NCBI RefSeq assembly: GCF_900113135.1
Contig: NZ_FOOH01000002.1
Coordinates: 186,001-250,000 of the forward strand
DNA from: Salegentibacter agarivorans
Lineage (GTDB): Bacteria; Bacteroidota; Bacteroidia; Flavobacteriales; Flavobacteriaceae
DNA length: 64,000 nucleotides
Direction: 5' to 3'
In this document: one piece after another, positions 1 to 7,648 of the stretch
Layout of the letters: each line of letters opens with the position of its first letter
Position numbering within the stretch: position 1 is the first letter of the stretch
Translations under genes and position numbers: made by a program
The notes under the pieces: model-generated
Told to the model about the DNA's origin: nothing
Databases searched by the model: none
The model's input: the letters and a program-made list of their open reading frames with translations, nothing else

Positions 1-1
1 T

Positions 2-744
2 TTTATCAATTTGTTGAGTAATGCTAATAAGTTTACTGCAGACGGAATTATTGAATTTGGAAGTTTAGATGAACACGGTAATATTGTTTTTTATGTAAAA
101 GATAATGGTATAGGAATTCCGGAAAACCGAATTGATGTTATTTTCGATCGGTTTGTACAGGCAGATTCGAGTTTAAGTCGCCCACACGAAGGTTCTGGTT
201 TGGGCTTATCAATAGCCAAAGCTTATGCCGAAATGCTTGGGGGTAATATATGGGTAGAATCTGAAGAAGATAAAGGCAGCACCTTCTATTTTAGCATTCC
301 TAAAGATGAAGTCACTACCACAACAACCCATACCAATAAAGAGAATAACGAAATAACCCAGCTACCAAACCATAAGATTTTAATTGCTGAAGATGATAAA
401 TTGAATTATTTAATTCTGAAAAAGATCGTCGAAAATATGGGGGTAACCAATATTCTACATGCAGAAAATGGTTTAGAAGCAGTTGAAATGGTTAAAAAAG
501 ATACTGAAATCTCTTTGGTGCTCATGGACATAAAAATGCCAAAAATGAGTGGCGAAGAAGCAATTCAAAAATAAGAATTTTTAATCCAACTATTCCTATT
601 ATTGCCCAAACGGCATTCGCCATGCCTAATGACAGGGACAAGTTTATTGAGATTGGGAGTAATGATTATATTCCAAAGCCAATTGATAAAAACGAATTGA
701 AGCGACTTTTGAAAAAATATCTTCCAGCTCACAGTACGATATGA
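2..744 (+). pseudogene. Hybrid sensor histidine kinase, 3' part, frameshifted in the receiver domain
   Basis: The reading frame is open from the window edge, so the 5' part lies outside. The visible part is a HATPase_c domain: N box NLLSNANKFT, G1 DNGIGIP, F box FDRFVQAD and G2 GSGLGLSIAK. A receiver domain follows, with acidic pair AEDD and phosphoacceptor Asp in LMDIKMP. The frame hits a stop at 572-574, directly after a run of five A (567-571). The frame beginning at 571 continues the same receiver without a gap: NPTIPIIAQTAFAMP supplies the conserved Thr and YIPKPID the conserved Lys, ending at 744. Loss of one A explains this. It is either a real inactivating or phase-variable frameshift or a sequencing error. 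As written, the product lacks the receiver's last two beta strands and conserved Lys. Input signal and partner are unknown. Confidence 0.8.
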
Positions 745-764
745 CTAATAGATATAAAAAAGAA

Positions 765-796
<32 letters not shown>

Positions 797-826
797 TAGA
801 GCTGAAACTTATCTTTCATTTAGAAC

Positions 827-1318
827 CTACTCCTCTTCTTCTAACTCACTTAACCTTCCCTGGTAAGATATAAACGAACGCTGGCTGCTATTCACCCTGG
901 TATTTACATCTCCTTCAGGAAAAATATTTATTGAAAAATCCAGATTCTCAGTATCCTGGTCGGTAGAAAATTTTATTATTTGGGAATTATTCTTTCCGCT
1001 GCTAATTTCAAAATCCTGTAACGGGCCGTTATAAATTATGCCGCCTTCATTATTATAACCACCGCCAGAAAAACGTTCACCAAAAAATGGCAGAAATAAA
1101 TTCACAGAATCTTTTTTAAAGCGTATAAAATTAGTATTTCCTATCAGGTTAATTCTACCACCAGACATCGGGTTGAGCCAATCGTGCTCAATTTCAAATT
1201 CCATGCTTTCAATTAAAGCTTTGGTTTCAGCAATTTTAGTAGTATCAGCACTACTACCACAACTTTGCAGTACAATTAGAGCAAAAATAATAGTTAAATA
1301 TTTGATTTTAAGGTTCAT
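827..1318 (-). CDS. DUF4251-type lipoprotein
   Basis: This is a predicted lipoprotein of about 163 residues. It has a hydrophobic leader followed by lipobox LQSC (Cys about residue 20), so the mature protein should be lipid-anchored in the envelope. The body resembles the Bacteroidota DUF4251 family, with a glycine-rich SGGRINLIGN stretch, FFGERFSGGGYNNEGG in mid-protein, and an acidic tail ending SELEEEE. I chose the ATG at 1318; a TTG six bases upstream would add only two residues. It stands alone, pointing toward the histidine kinase fragment. The molecular function of the family is not known to me; the call rests on leader and motif resemblance. Confidence 0.75.
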   Translation of the reverse strand: MNLKIKYLTIIFALIVLQSCGSSADTTKIAETKALIESMEFEIEHDWLNPMSGGRINLIGNTNFIRFKKDSVNLFLPFFGERFSGGGYNNEGGIIYNGPLQDFEISSGKNNSQIIKFSTDQDTENLDFSINIFPEGDVNTRVNSSQRSFISYQGRLSELEEEE

Positions 1319-1569
1319 AATCAACTTTATAAGATTCTTAGCTTAAGATACAATCTTTAACTTTTTATTACTCTTAAAAGACTTTTAAATTCGTAGTTCA
1401 CAAATTTTTCCAAGCTATTTTATTGATAAATATAGTTCTAATTTATCTTCAACTAAAAAATAAGTTTATGCACTTAAAAATATTCTTAAACCTTTGCTAA
1501 GAATCACTTAATTGATTTGGGTACTTAGAGAATTATGGGTTTATTGGTACTACTAAAATAAACTTATTT

Positions 1570-1875
1570 ATGGAAGCAATATATCAGTTCGTAAAACTCG
1601 ATAAAAGCGAATCACTACAGGAGTTCGCTCAAAAAAAATTAGATAAACTGGAGAATAAATATGACTGGATCGTGAAAGCCCAGGTGTATTTTAAAAAGGA
1701 AGAAGTCCAGGATCCTAAAGGTTATATTTGTAATATTAAATTGAGTGCTCCCGGGCCTCAAATTTTTGCCGAATCTAACGAAAACTCTTTTGAAGCTGCA
1801 ACCTCTGAAACTATTAGAGATTTGGAACGGCAGTTATCAAAAAGAAAAGGCCAAATGAAAACACATTCAAACTAA
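1570..1875 (+). CDS. Ribosome hibernation promoting factor (short HPF/RaiA type)
   Basis: This 101-residue protein matches the short HPF/RaiA family. A beta-alpha-beta-beta-beta-alpha fold is suggested by QEFAQKKLDKLENKYDWIVKAQVYF, then a strand ending YICNIKLSAPGPQIFAES, then a basic C-terminal helix (IRDLERQLSKRKGQ). Family members bind the 30S subunit decoding region in stationary phase or starvation and stabilise inactive ribosomes. The C-terminal dimerisation domain of long HPF is absent. The gene is monocistronic, with about 250 bp upstream and a strong intrinsic terminator directly after its stop, which fits a separately regulated stress gene. I see no exact TAnnTTTG element upstream. 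Confidence 0.9.
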   Translation: MEAIYQFVKLDKSESLQEFAQKKLDKLENKYDWIVKAQVYFKKEEVQDPKGYICNIKLSAPGPQIFAESNENSFEAATSETIRDLERQLSKRKGQMKTHSN

Positions 1876-1897
1876 GAATATTTTCAGTTTAATTCAT

Positions 1898-1933
1898 AAA
1901 AAACCCTGATGTAACTCACATCAGGGTTTTTTT
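1898..1933 (+). terminator. Intrinsic terminator of the HPF gene, probably bidirectional
   Basis: A perfect 9-bp stem (CCCTGATGT, 1904-1912, with ACATCAGGG, 1918-1926) encloses a 5-base loop and is followed by seven T. A run of A precedes the left arm, so it can also serve the opposite strand, where the aconitase gene ends at 2008. Confidence 0.9.
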
Positions 1934-2007
1934 CGTCCTACAATTGTTTCAGAAACCAGGTAGATAATAATCAGAATATCCAGAAGTGAATTCGGGAATA
2001 TCAATTT

Positions 2008-4029
2008 TTATTTTGTTTCGGCTTCTTCAGCATCTTTGGCTTGATCTTCACCAAGTTCGTTTGCTTCAATACGTTCTTTAAACTCATTAATAATTCCACC
2101 TTTTAGTAAAATATTAATTTGTCTGTCGCTCATACTGTGTTTTGTTTCAAACTCCAGTTTATCACCATTTGCTTTTCTAACAATTACCTTAATATTATTT
2201 CGGTTTATGATATCTTCCCGCAGGTTTCTAAAAATTATTTGATCGTCCTGATCTATTTTTTCATAATCTGCGATGTCTAAAAATTCCAACGGAAGAATAC
2301 CAAAATTCACCAGGTTTTGCCAGGCAATTCTTGCATAACTATTTGCAATTACCGCTACCTGTCCTAAATATTTTGGGGCAATTGCCGCGTGCTCCCTACT
2401 GGAACCTTGCGCATAATTATCTTTAGCAACTACAATATGGCCGCCGTGTTCTCCTTTAGCTTTCATTGCACGATCATAAAAACTTTCGTCAATAACCGTG
2501 TAAGAAAATTTACTAATTTCTGGCAGGTTACTTCTAAATGGCAGTACCTCTGCTCCTGCTTTTAAAATTTCATCGGTAGAAATATTATCACCCATTTTCA
2601 GCATAACCGGTACGCTGTATTTATCCTGCATAGGCTCAATATATGGGAGCGATTTAATATTTGGACCTTTTTGAAGTTCAACTTTAGAACCATCTTCTGG
2701 AGGAGCAACCAGCATATCTTCTTTAATAATCTGAAATTCGGGATATTCAAATTTAGGATACTTCATATTATAAAGCTTTTCCATATCCCTTGGATCGGTA
2801 ATTTTTCCTGTTAAAGCTGAAGCTGCTGCTGTTTCTGGACTACATAAATGTACCTGGTCATCTTTTGTACCGGAACGATCTGGGAAGTTTCTGGGCATAG
2901 TACGCAAACTAATAGTTCCAGATGCCGGTGCCTGTCCCATTCCTATACAACCCATACATCCTGACTGGTGAAAACGCGCTCCTGCCTTGATTAAGTTCGC
3001 AAAAGCTCTATTTTCTATCATATTCTGAATAATTTGCCTTGAAGTTGGGTTAATATCAAAAGAAACATCACTACTAACCGATTTATCTTCTACTATAGCA
3101 CCTGCCACCCAGAAATCTCTTAAACCGGGATTGGCTGAAGAACCAATAACTACCTGGCTAATTGATTTTCCTGCAACCTCCCTCACTGGAACAACATTTC
3201 CAGGACTGGTTGGTAAGGCAATTAAGGGAACCAGTTCATCTAAAATTATTTCTTCGTGAAGATCGTATTCACAACCTTCATCGGCTACCAATTCTCTCCA
3301 ATCATCTTCACGTTCCTGAGATTTTAGAAATCTTTTTGTCTCGTTATCACTTGGGAAAACGGTGGTGGTAGCACCAAGTTCAGCACCCATATTGGCAATC
3401 ACGTGACGATCCATAGCACTTAAATTCTTAAGTCCGTCGCCATAATATTCTATTACTTTGCCAACTCCGCCTTTTACATCGTGACGGCGAAGCATTTCAA
3501 GAATAACATCTTTAGCACTTACCCAGTCTGGTAATTTTCCGGTAAGTTTTACGCCCCAAACTTTTGGCATTTTCACGAAATATGGTTGTCCTGCAATCGC
3601 TGCCGCAACGTCAAGTCCACCAGTACCAATGGCCAGCATTCCTAAAGAACCTGCAGCCGGAGTGTGGCTATCTGAACCTACCATAGTTTTACCCGGTTTC
3701 CCAAAGCGTTCCATATGTACTGGATGGCTTACACCGTTTCCGGGTCTACTATACCAAAGTCCGAATTTTTGCGCTGCCGAAAGTAAAAACAAGTGGTCAT
3801 CGGCATTTTTAAAGTCGGTTTGTAGCAGGTTGTGATCTACATATTGCACGGCTACCTCGGTTTGAGCTTTTTCGAGCCCCATAGCTTCAAGCTCTAATTG
3901 TACCAGTGTTCCCGTAGCATCCTGCAGTAATGCCTGATCTATTTTTATTCCTATTTCCTTTCCGGGAATCATTTCTCCCTTGAGCAAATGTTCTTTAATT
4001 AATTTTTGAGTTACGTTTAATTTAGACAT
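2008..4029 (-). CDS. Aconitate hydratase, Aquifex-type (LeuC/LeuD-fused), with atypical Fe-S ligands
   Basis: This 673-residue protein is shorter than AcnA or AcnB (about 750-900) and fits the Aquifex-type aconitase group. Active-site motifs are DHN (65-67) and GSDSHTPAAG (119-128). The cluster CxxC is at 358/361 (SGCMGCIGMG), and the C-terminal swivel domain carries the substrate loop QGSSREHAA. Aconitase isomerises citrate to isocitrate on a [4Fe-4S] cluster in the cytoplasm. The third canonical ligand, normally in a GSCTN motif about 60 residues before the CxxC, reads GSSAN here (Ser298). An extra Cys occurs shortly after the CxxC (HLCSPE, 396). Whether this is the housekeeping TCA aconitase or acts on another hydroxyacid cannot be told from the window. 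The gene is monocistronic. Confidence 0.85.
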   Translation of the reverse strand: MSKLNVTQKLIKEHLLKGEMIPGKEIGIKIDQALLQDATGTLVQLELEAMGLEKAQTEVAVQYVDHNLLQTDFKNADDHLFLLSAAQKFGLWYSRPGNGVSHPVHMERFGKPGKTMVGSDSHTPAAGSLGMLAIGTGGLDVAAAIAGQPYFVKMPKVWGVKLTGKLPDWVSAKDVILEMLRRHDVKGGVGKVIEYYGDGLKNLSAMDRHVIANMGAELGATTTVFPSDNETKRFLKSQEREDDWRELVADEGCEYDLHEEIILDELVPLIALPTSPGNVVPVREVAGKSISQVVIGSSANPGLRDFWVAGAIVEDKSVSSDVSFDINPTSRQIIQNMIENRAFANLIKAGARFHQSGCMGCIGMGQAPASGTISLRTMPRNFPDRSGTKDDQVHLCSPETAAASALTGKITDPRDMEKLYNMKYPKFEYPEFQIIKEDMLVAPPEDGSKVELQKGPNIKSLPYIEPMQDKYSVPVMLKMGDNISTDEILKAGAEVLPFRSNLPEISKFSYTVIDESFYDRAMKAKGEHGGHIVVAKDNYAQGSSREHAAIAPKYLGQVAVIANSYARIAWQNLVNFGILPLEFLDIADYEKIDQDDQIIFRNLREDIINRNNIKVIVRKANGDKLEFETKHSMSDRQINILLKGGIINEFKERIEANELGEDQAKDAEEAETK

Positions 4030-4157
4030 AGTTGGTTATTTTTAAGCTTTAAAATATTACAATTTATAAGAACAAAGGGTGCGTTTAACAATATCTTATA
4101 TCTTCTACCCTGCCCTAAATACTTAATGTTTAGCGGATATTGAAAACTTTAAACATT

Positions 4158-4202
4158 AAAAAAGCCACAAATAGAGAAGGTTCTCTTCTTTATTTATGGC
4201 TT
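4158..4202 (-). terminator. Intrinsic terminator downstream of the MBL-like gene
   Basis: A 17-bp stem with one mismatch and one G-U pair (4163-4179 with 4185-4201) encloses a 5-base loop and, read on the minus strand, ends in six T. It lies about 95 bases after the stop of the minus-strand gene ending at 4297 and before the aconitase start. Confidence 0.75.
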
Positions 4203-4296
4203 CAAAAAAAGCTGTTTGAAAAATAGCTGTTGTAATATTCTGAATCTAAGTTGTAAATATTCAACGGGCTACTTTCGAAACAGCTTAATTATATTT

Positions 4297-5013
4297 TTAA
4301 CTTCTGCTTAAAGCGTTTAAAATATCGGTTTGCTGACCTTCTTCAATATTGAAACCGGGTTTTCCTTTTCTTGGAAATAAATAGGCAAATTCTTCATCAA
4401 AAGCACTCCAGCTTCCTGCCAATCCAAAATCGTCGTTAGATTTATCCATTTTTGGTCTTTTAAAGGTATTTAAATTTGAATTATATGGAGAGCCTTCGGC
4501 ATCTTCACCCGGGAATAACATTCCATCGTTTACTTCAGAATAAATAACTACTGAAGCGCCACCGTTTCCTGGAAGATCAAAAACTTTTAAACCAAAATCT
4601 TTTAAAACTCCTTTGCGTTCTGTTATATCTTTGGTTTTAAAACTGTCTTTAAAATTGTTGCGTGGATGTGCAAAAATTGGTGCGCCACCGGCATCTTCAG
4701 AAATTGTCTTTAGATCGGCATAAGCATCTTTTAAAATAGCATCGCAGGTAATTAAAATACCTTTTATTTTATACCCATCGGTTACCAGCTTTTTTATAGC
4801 ATCTTTAGAAGATTTTTCAACTACATCAATAAGCAGTATATCCTGCCTGTTTATATGTCTAATAGCGTAACCCTGGTTAAAAACGCCATCTTTTTCTTCA
4901 CCTTTAATAATAAATGTGTCTGGGATTAACTTTAAAAATTTACCGGTTTCACCTTTTTCAACAAATTCGGCACTTTGGCTGTGCAGCACTTCCATCTTAT
5001 CAACAGTCTTCAT
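4297..5013 (-). CDS. Metallo-beta-lactamase-fold-like protein lacking the metal-binding motif
   Basis: This 239-residue cytoplasmic protein is not firmly recognised. Its segment order resembles an MBL-fold hydrolase: ILLIDVV (59-65); KGILITCDAILKDAYADL (84-101), where ILxTHxHxDH would be expected; IFAHPR (113-118); a strand-loop LPGNGGASVVIY (147-158), where PGHTPGS would be expected; and GMLFPGEDAEG (164-174), where LFxGD sits in true enzymes. None of the histidines of the HxHxDH motif is present, so hydrolase activity of the usual kind is unlikely. The C-terminal third is rich in Phe, Gly and Asp. I chose the ATG at 5013 rather than a TTG two codons upstream. The gene has its own terminator and sits alone between the aconitase gene and the polyketide operon. 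Confidence 0.45.
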   Translation of the reverse strand: MKTVDKMEVLHSQSAEFVEKGETGKFLKLIPDTFIIKGEEKDGVFNQGYAIRHINRQDILLIDVVEKSSKDAIKKLVTDGYKIKGILITCDAILKDAYADLKTISEDAGGAPIFAHPRNNFKDSFKTKDITERKGVLKDFGLKVFDLPGNGGASVVIYSEVNDGMLFPGEDAEGSPYNSNLNTFKRPKMDKSNDDFGLAGSWSAFDEEFAYLFPRKGKPGFNIEEGQQTDILNALSRS

Positions 5014-5086
5014 AATCAAAATCGTTTTAAATTAGTTGTTTCAAGATACAAATAAGGCTATGTTTTCACAATGCTGAAGTCGGGTT

Positions 5087-5650
5087 TTAGGACAGATTTA
5101 ACGAGACAGCGTAAGCTGAAAAATTACCGTGGTGGGAAAGGCTAAACGGAATTTGCAGATTATCACCCCCGTAGCTCACAAATGGTACTCCCTGCTGGTC
5201 TTTACTTATGTTAAGGGATTCTAATGGAATTCCTCTCTGCTCAGCAATTTTTTGAAGCAACCTGAGCCTGGAATTTTTATTTTCTGAAATAAGGGAAAAC
5301 TCAGTGTTTCCGGTAATTGTATGAATCATATTTGGAAAAAGAATAGAATTTATTACAAAAACATCTTCTTTATAGCACACCACTCCCCTTGCCTTATCAG
5401 GATTAATTTTAACCTGTTCGCAAACAAATTGCTTCGGATTATAAAAACGCTTCAGCTTATATTTACGCTGAACCGCTTTATAAACCGCCTCTTTCATACT
5501 CCAAAGCAACCAGACATTTAATTCAGGATCTTCTGAATTCTGAATAAAAGTTTGTTCTTCTTCCGAAAATAATTTCTGAAGAAAGCCTTCTCTTTGCCAG
5601 TTACTTTGAGCCCGAATCAGGTTAAGGTCTATGATATCGTTGCCAATCAC
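5087..5650 (-). CDS. 4'-phosphopantetheinyl transferase superfamily protein
   Basis: This 187-residue protein has the signatures of the Sfp/AcpS superfamily: GNDIIDL at 3-9 (Mg-binding Asp) and WSMKEAVYKA at 50-59, the W-x-x-K-E-x-x-x-K motif with Glu54 and Lys58. Such enzymes move 4'-phosphopantetheine from CoA to the serine of a carrier protein. It is the last gene of the eight-gene operon and overlaps the stop of the acyl carrier protein gene by 4 bp, so that ACP is its most likely substrate. Its size lies between AcpS (about 120 residues) and Sfp (about 230). The C-terminal SLSHHGNFSAYAVS is like the strand closing the second subdomain. Confidence 0.85.
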   Translation of the reverse strand: MIGNDIIDLNLIRAQSNWQREGFLQKLFSEEEQTFIQNSEDPELNVWLLWSMKEAVYKAVQRKYKLKRFYNPKQFVCEQVKINPDKARGVVCYKEDVFVINSILFPNMIHTITGNTEFSLISENKNSRLRLLQKIAEQRGIPLESLNISKDQQGVPFVSYGGDNLQIPFSLSHHGNFSAYAVSLNLS

Positions 5651-5901
5651 GCTGAAGCAAGTTTGCGCTCAATAATATTTTTAGCATCGCCCACAGTGAG
5701 CATACCTTCCATAGATTCGTTGTCTATTTCAATATTAAACTCGTCTTCAACATCCAAAATCACATCTACCAGGTTAGCCGAATTTACTTCCAGGTCTTTA
5801 ATAAAATCGGTTTTTTGGCTAAAATTTTCCAGGCCTTCCTTGCGTTGGGTATAAGGCGTGACGATCTTTTTGATAGCATCCAATATTTCTTTTTCTTTCA
5901 T
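5647..5901 (-). CDS. Acyl carrier protein of the type III PKS operon
   Basis: This 84-residue acidic helical protein has the ACP pattern. The phosphopantetheine serine is probably Ser41 in DLEVNSANLVDVILDVEDEF, where the usual DSL motif reads NSA. The following helix II (LVDVILDVEDEFNIEI) is typical. It lies between the ketosynthase gene (18-bp gap) and the phosphopantetheinyl transferase gene (4-bp overlap). The non-canonical DSL site and operon position suggest a dedicated carrier protein rather than the fatty-acid ACP, tethering the growing acyl chain for KS, dehydratase and reductase. Which thioester it passes on, and whether it hands it directly to the type III PKS, is inference. Confidence 0.88.
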   Translation of the reverse strand: MKEKEILDAIKKIVTPYTQRKEGLENFSQKTDFIKDLEVNSANLVDVILDVEDEFNIEIDNESMEGMLTVGDAKNIIERKLASA

Positions 5902-5919
5902 TTTTTGTAATAAATAGCT

Positions 5920-7182
5920 TTATATTTTTTTAAAAATAACTACGGAATTTACATCCCCAAATCCAAAACTGGATTTTGCCAGAATATTAGTTGGTATCTC
6001 TAAAGTTTTCCTTGGAATTTTCTCTTCTGAAACCAAATTTGCTATTTCCGGTTTCAGGTCTTCGCAATTCACATTTCCGAAGATAAAATTTTTATCCATC
6101 TGTAACACACTTGCAACACATTCTATACTTCCCGAAGCGGCCAGGCAATGCCCGGTCATTCCCTTTAAAGAATTTATATACGGAAAATCACTTCTTTTCA
6201 ATGCTTTCTTCCAATTCTCAATTTCCAGCGCATCTTTAGTGGTTGCGGTAAGATGCCCATTAATCACGTCGATTTCCTCTGATGAAATGTTAGAAAAATG
6301 AATAGCTTCCTTAATACAACGAATAACCGCTTCGCTATTAGCAGCCGTCATACTGCCACCACCCCGCTGGCCACCACTATTTACAGCACCACCTAAAACT
6401 TCGGCGTAAATTTTCGCGCCCCGCTCTTTAGCCGATTCGTATTCTTCTAACACCAAGGCCCCTGCTCCACTGCCGGGCACAAGACCTGCTGCCGAGGCGC
6501 TCATTGGCCGGGAAGCTTCAGTAGGATTTTTGTTATATTTTGAAGGTAAAATACGCATGGCATCAAAACCGCCCCAAACATAAGGGCCGTGATCGCTGCA
6601 GCTTCCAACTAACATTCGCTTTGCTTTTCCGGCAGCAATTCTTTCAAATCCCATTAATAAAGCTTCGGTGCCCGTGGTACAGGCCGAGGAGTTAGTAGTT
6701 ACCTGATTTCCGCAGCCTAAAATACCGCCTAAATAAGCGCTAATTCCACTGGCCATAGTTTGCATAACGCTGGTACTTCCCAACCTTCTGGTTTTCCCGG
6801 CATCTATTAAATGAATCGCTTCCCGAAATTTATCTACACCTAGAATTCCGGTGCCAAAAACAATTCCGCAGTCCCAATCTGGTTGTTCGTTATCTCCAAT
6901 TTTAAGTCCTGCATCCTGCCAGGCATCGGTTCCGGCAATTACCCCGTACACAATCCCGCTGGAATTAAGTCCGCGTAGTTGTAAAGACGTAAAATATTCA
7001 GCTATTTTTTCTTCCGAAAGTTGTGGTTTTCCAGCAATCTGGCAACTAAAGTTTAAACGTTCCAGTTCCTCTTCAAACCTAATCCCACTTGCGCTTTTTC
7101 TAATTGCATCTTCAAAATTAGCCAGCCCAACACCATTTGGTGCAACCACACCCATTCCTGTGATGACTACGCGCTTTTTCAT
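5920..7182 (-). CDS. Beta-ketoacyl synthase (FabF-like) of the type III PKS operon
   Basis: This 420-residue cytoplasmic thiolase-fold condensing enzyme has the full KS I/II triad: Cys168 in NSSACTTGTEAL, His310 in INGHLTATTKDALE and His345 in SLKGMTGHCLAASG, with the conserved Lys340. The C-terminus SSFGFGDVNSVVIF is the usual GFGG-like loop. Motifs are somewhat divergent (ACTTG instead of ACATS, NGHLTAT instead of NAHGTST), which suggests a specialised substrate rather than bulk fatty-acid elongation. No chain-length factor or acyltransferase lies next to it, so malonyl-ACP is presumably supplied by housekeeping FabD. The gene is 12 bp after the dehydratase gene and 18 bp before the ACP gene. 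It could also be compared with aryl-polyene KS enzymes, but the neighbours do not fit that pathway. Confidence 0.88.
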   Translation of the reverse strand: MKKRVVITGMGVVAPNGVGLANFEDAIRKSASGIRFEEELERLNFSCQIAGKPQLSEEKIAEYFTSLQLRGLNSSGIVYGVIAGTDAWQDAGLKIGDNEQPDWDCGIVFGTGILGVDKFREAIHLIDAGKTRRLGSTSVMQTMASGISAYLGGILGCGNQVTTNSSACTTGTEALLMGFERIAAGKAKRMLVGSCSDHGPYVWGGFDAMRILPSKYNKNPTEASRPMSASAAGLVPGSGAGALVLEEYESAKERGAKIYAEVLGGAVNSGGQRGGGSMTAANSEAVIRCIKEAIHFSNISSEEIDVINGHLTATTKDALEIENWKKALKRSDFPYINSLKGMTGHCLAASGSIECVASVLQMDKNFIFGNVNCEDLKPEIANLVSEEKIPRKTLEIPTNILAKSSFGFGDVNSVVIFKKI

Positions 7183-7194
7183 TTAAATAAATTT

Positions 7195-7641
7195 CTAAAC
7201 AGATTCGTTTTTAATCATTCCGGCAATCTTTCCGCGACAAATTAGCTTATCTTTCTTGCTATACATTCTTACTTCACATTTCAATTTATTAAACCTATAA
7301 AACAACTTTTCTGAAACTACTTTTACCGTTTCCCCGGGAAAAACCGGCAAGTAAAAATCTACTTCAGAAGAACTTAAGGCAAGTTTAATATTTTCAGAAT
7401 TAGTTTTTTCATTTCCCAGCAGGAAAATCCCCAGGCATACCACGCCAATTTGCGCCATACATTCAGTTAAAATAACACCTGGCGTTACCGGATTATTTTT
7501 AAAATGCCCTTTATAAAAAAAAGAATCTTCTGGAAATGTATAAATTCCTTCAGCAGATTTCTCATTTACGTTCAACAATTCATCTATAAATAGGAATGGC
7601 TTTGAATAAGGTAATTTTTCGAGTATGTTTTTATAATCCAA
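7195..7641 (-). CDS. FabZ-like 3-hydroxyacyl-ACP dehydratase
   Basis: This 148-residue single hotdog-fold protein has the FabZ pattern: LPYSKPFLFID (10-20), then FYKGHFKNNPVTPGVILTECMAQ, in which His46 and Glu60 are the expected catalytic pair. Length is normal for FabZ. FabZ removes water from 3-hydroxyacyl-ACP to give trans-2-enoyl-ACP. Its place between the reductase gene (7-bp gap) and ketosynthase gene (12-bp gap) indicates that it serves the carrier-protein chain made by this operon. A non-catalytic or thioesterase role is possible for hotdog proteins but less likely because both active-site residues are kept. Confidence 0.85.
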   Translation of the reverse strand: MDYKNILEKLPYSKPFLFIDELLNVNEKSAEGIYTFPEDSFFYKGHFKNNPVTPGVILTECMAQIGVVCLGIFLLGNEKTNSENIKLALSSSEVDFYLPVFPGETVKVVSEKLFYRFNKLKCEVRMYSKKDKLICRGKIAGMIKNESV

Positions 7642-7648
7642 TCGCTGC

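Noticed and set aside
4206-4286. Inverted repeat AGCTGTTT ... AAACAGCT across about 70 bases
   Set aside because: Short arms with a long AT-rich spacer after a gene stop; the clearer terminator lies just beyond it.
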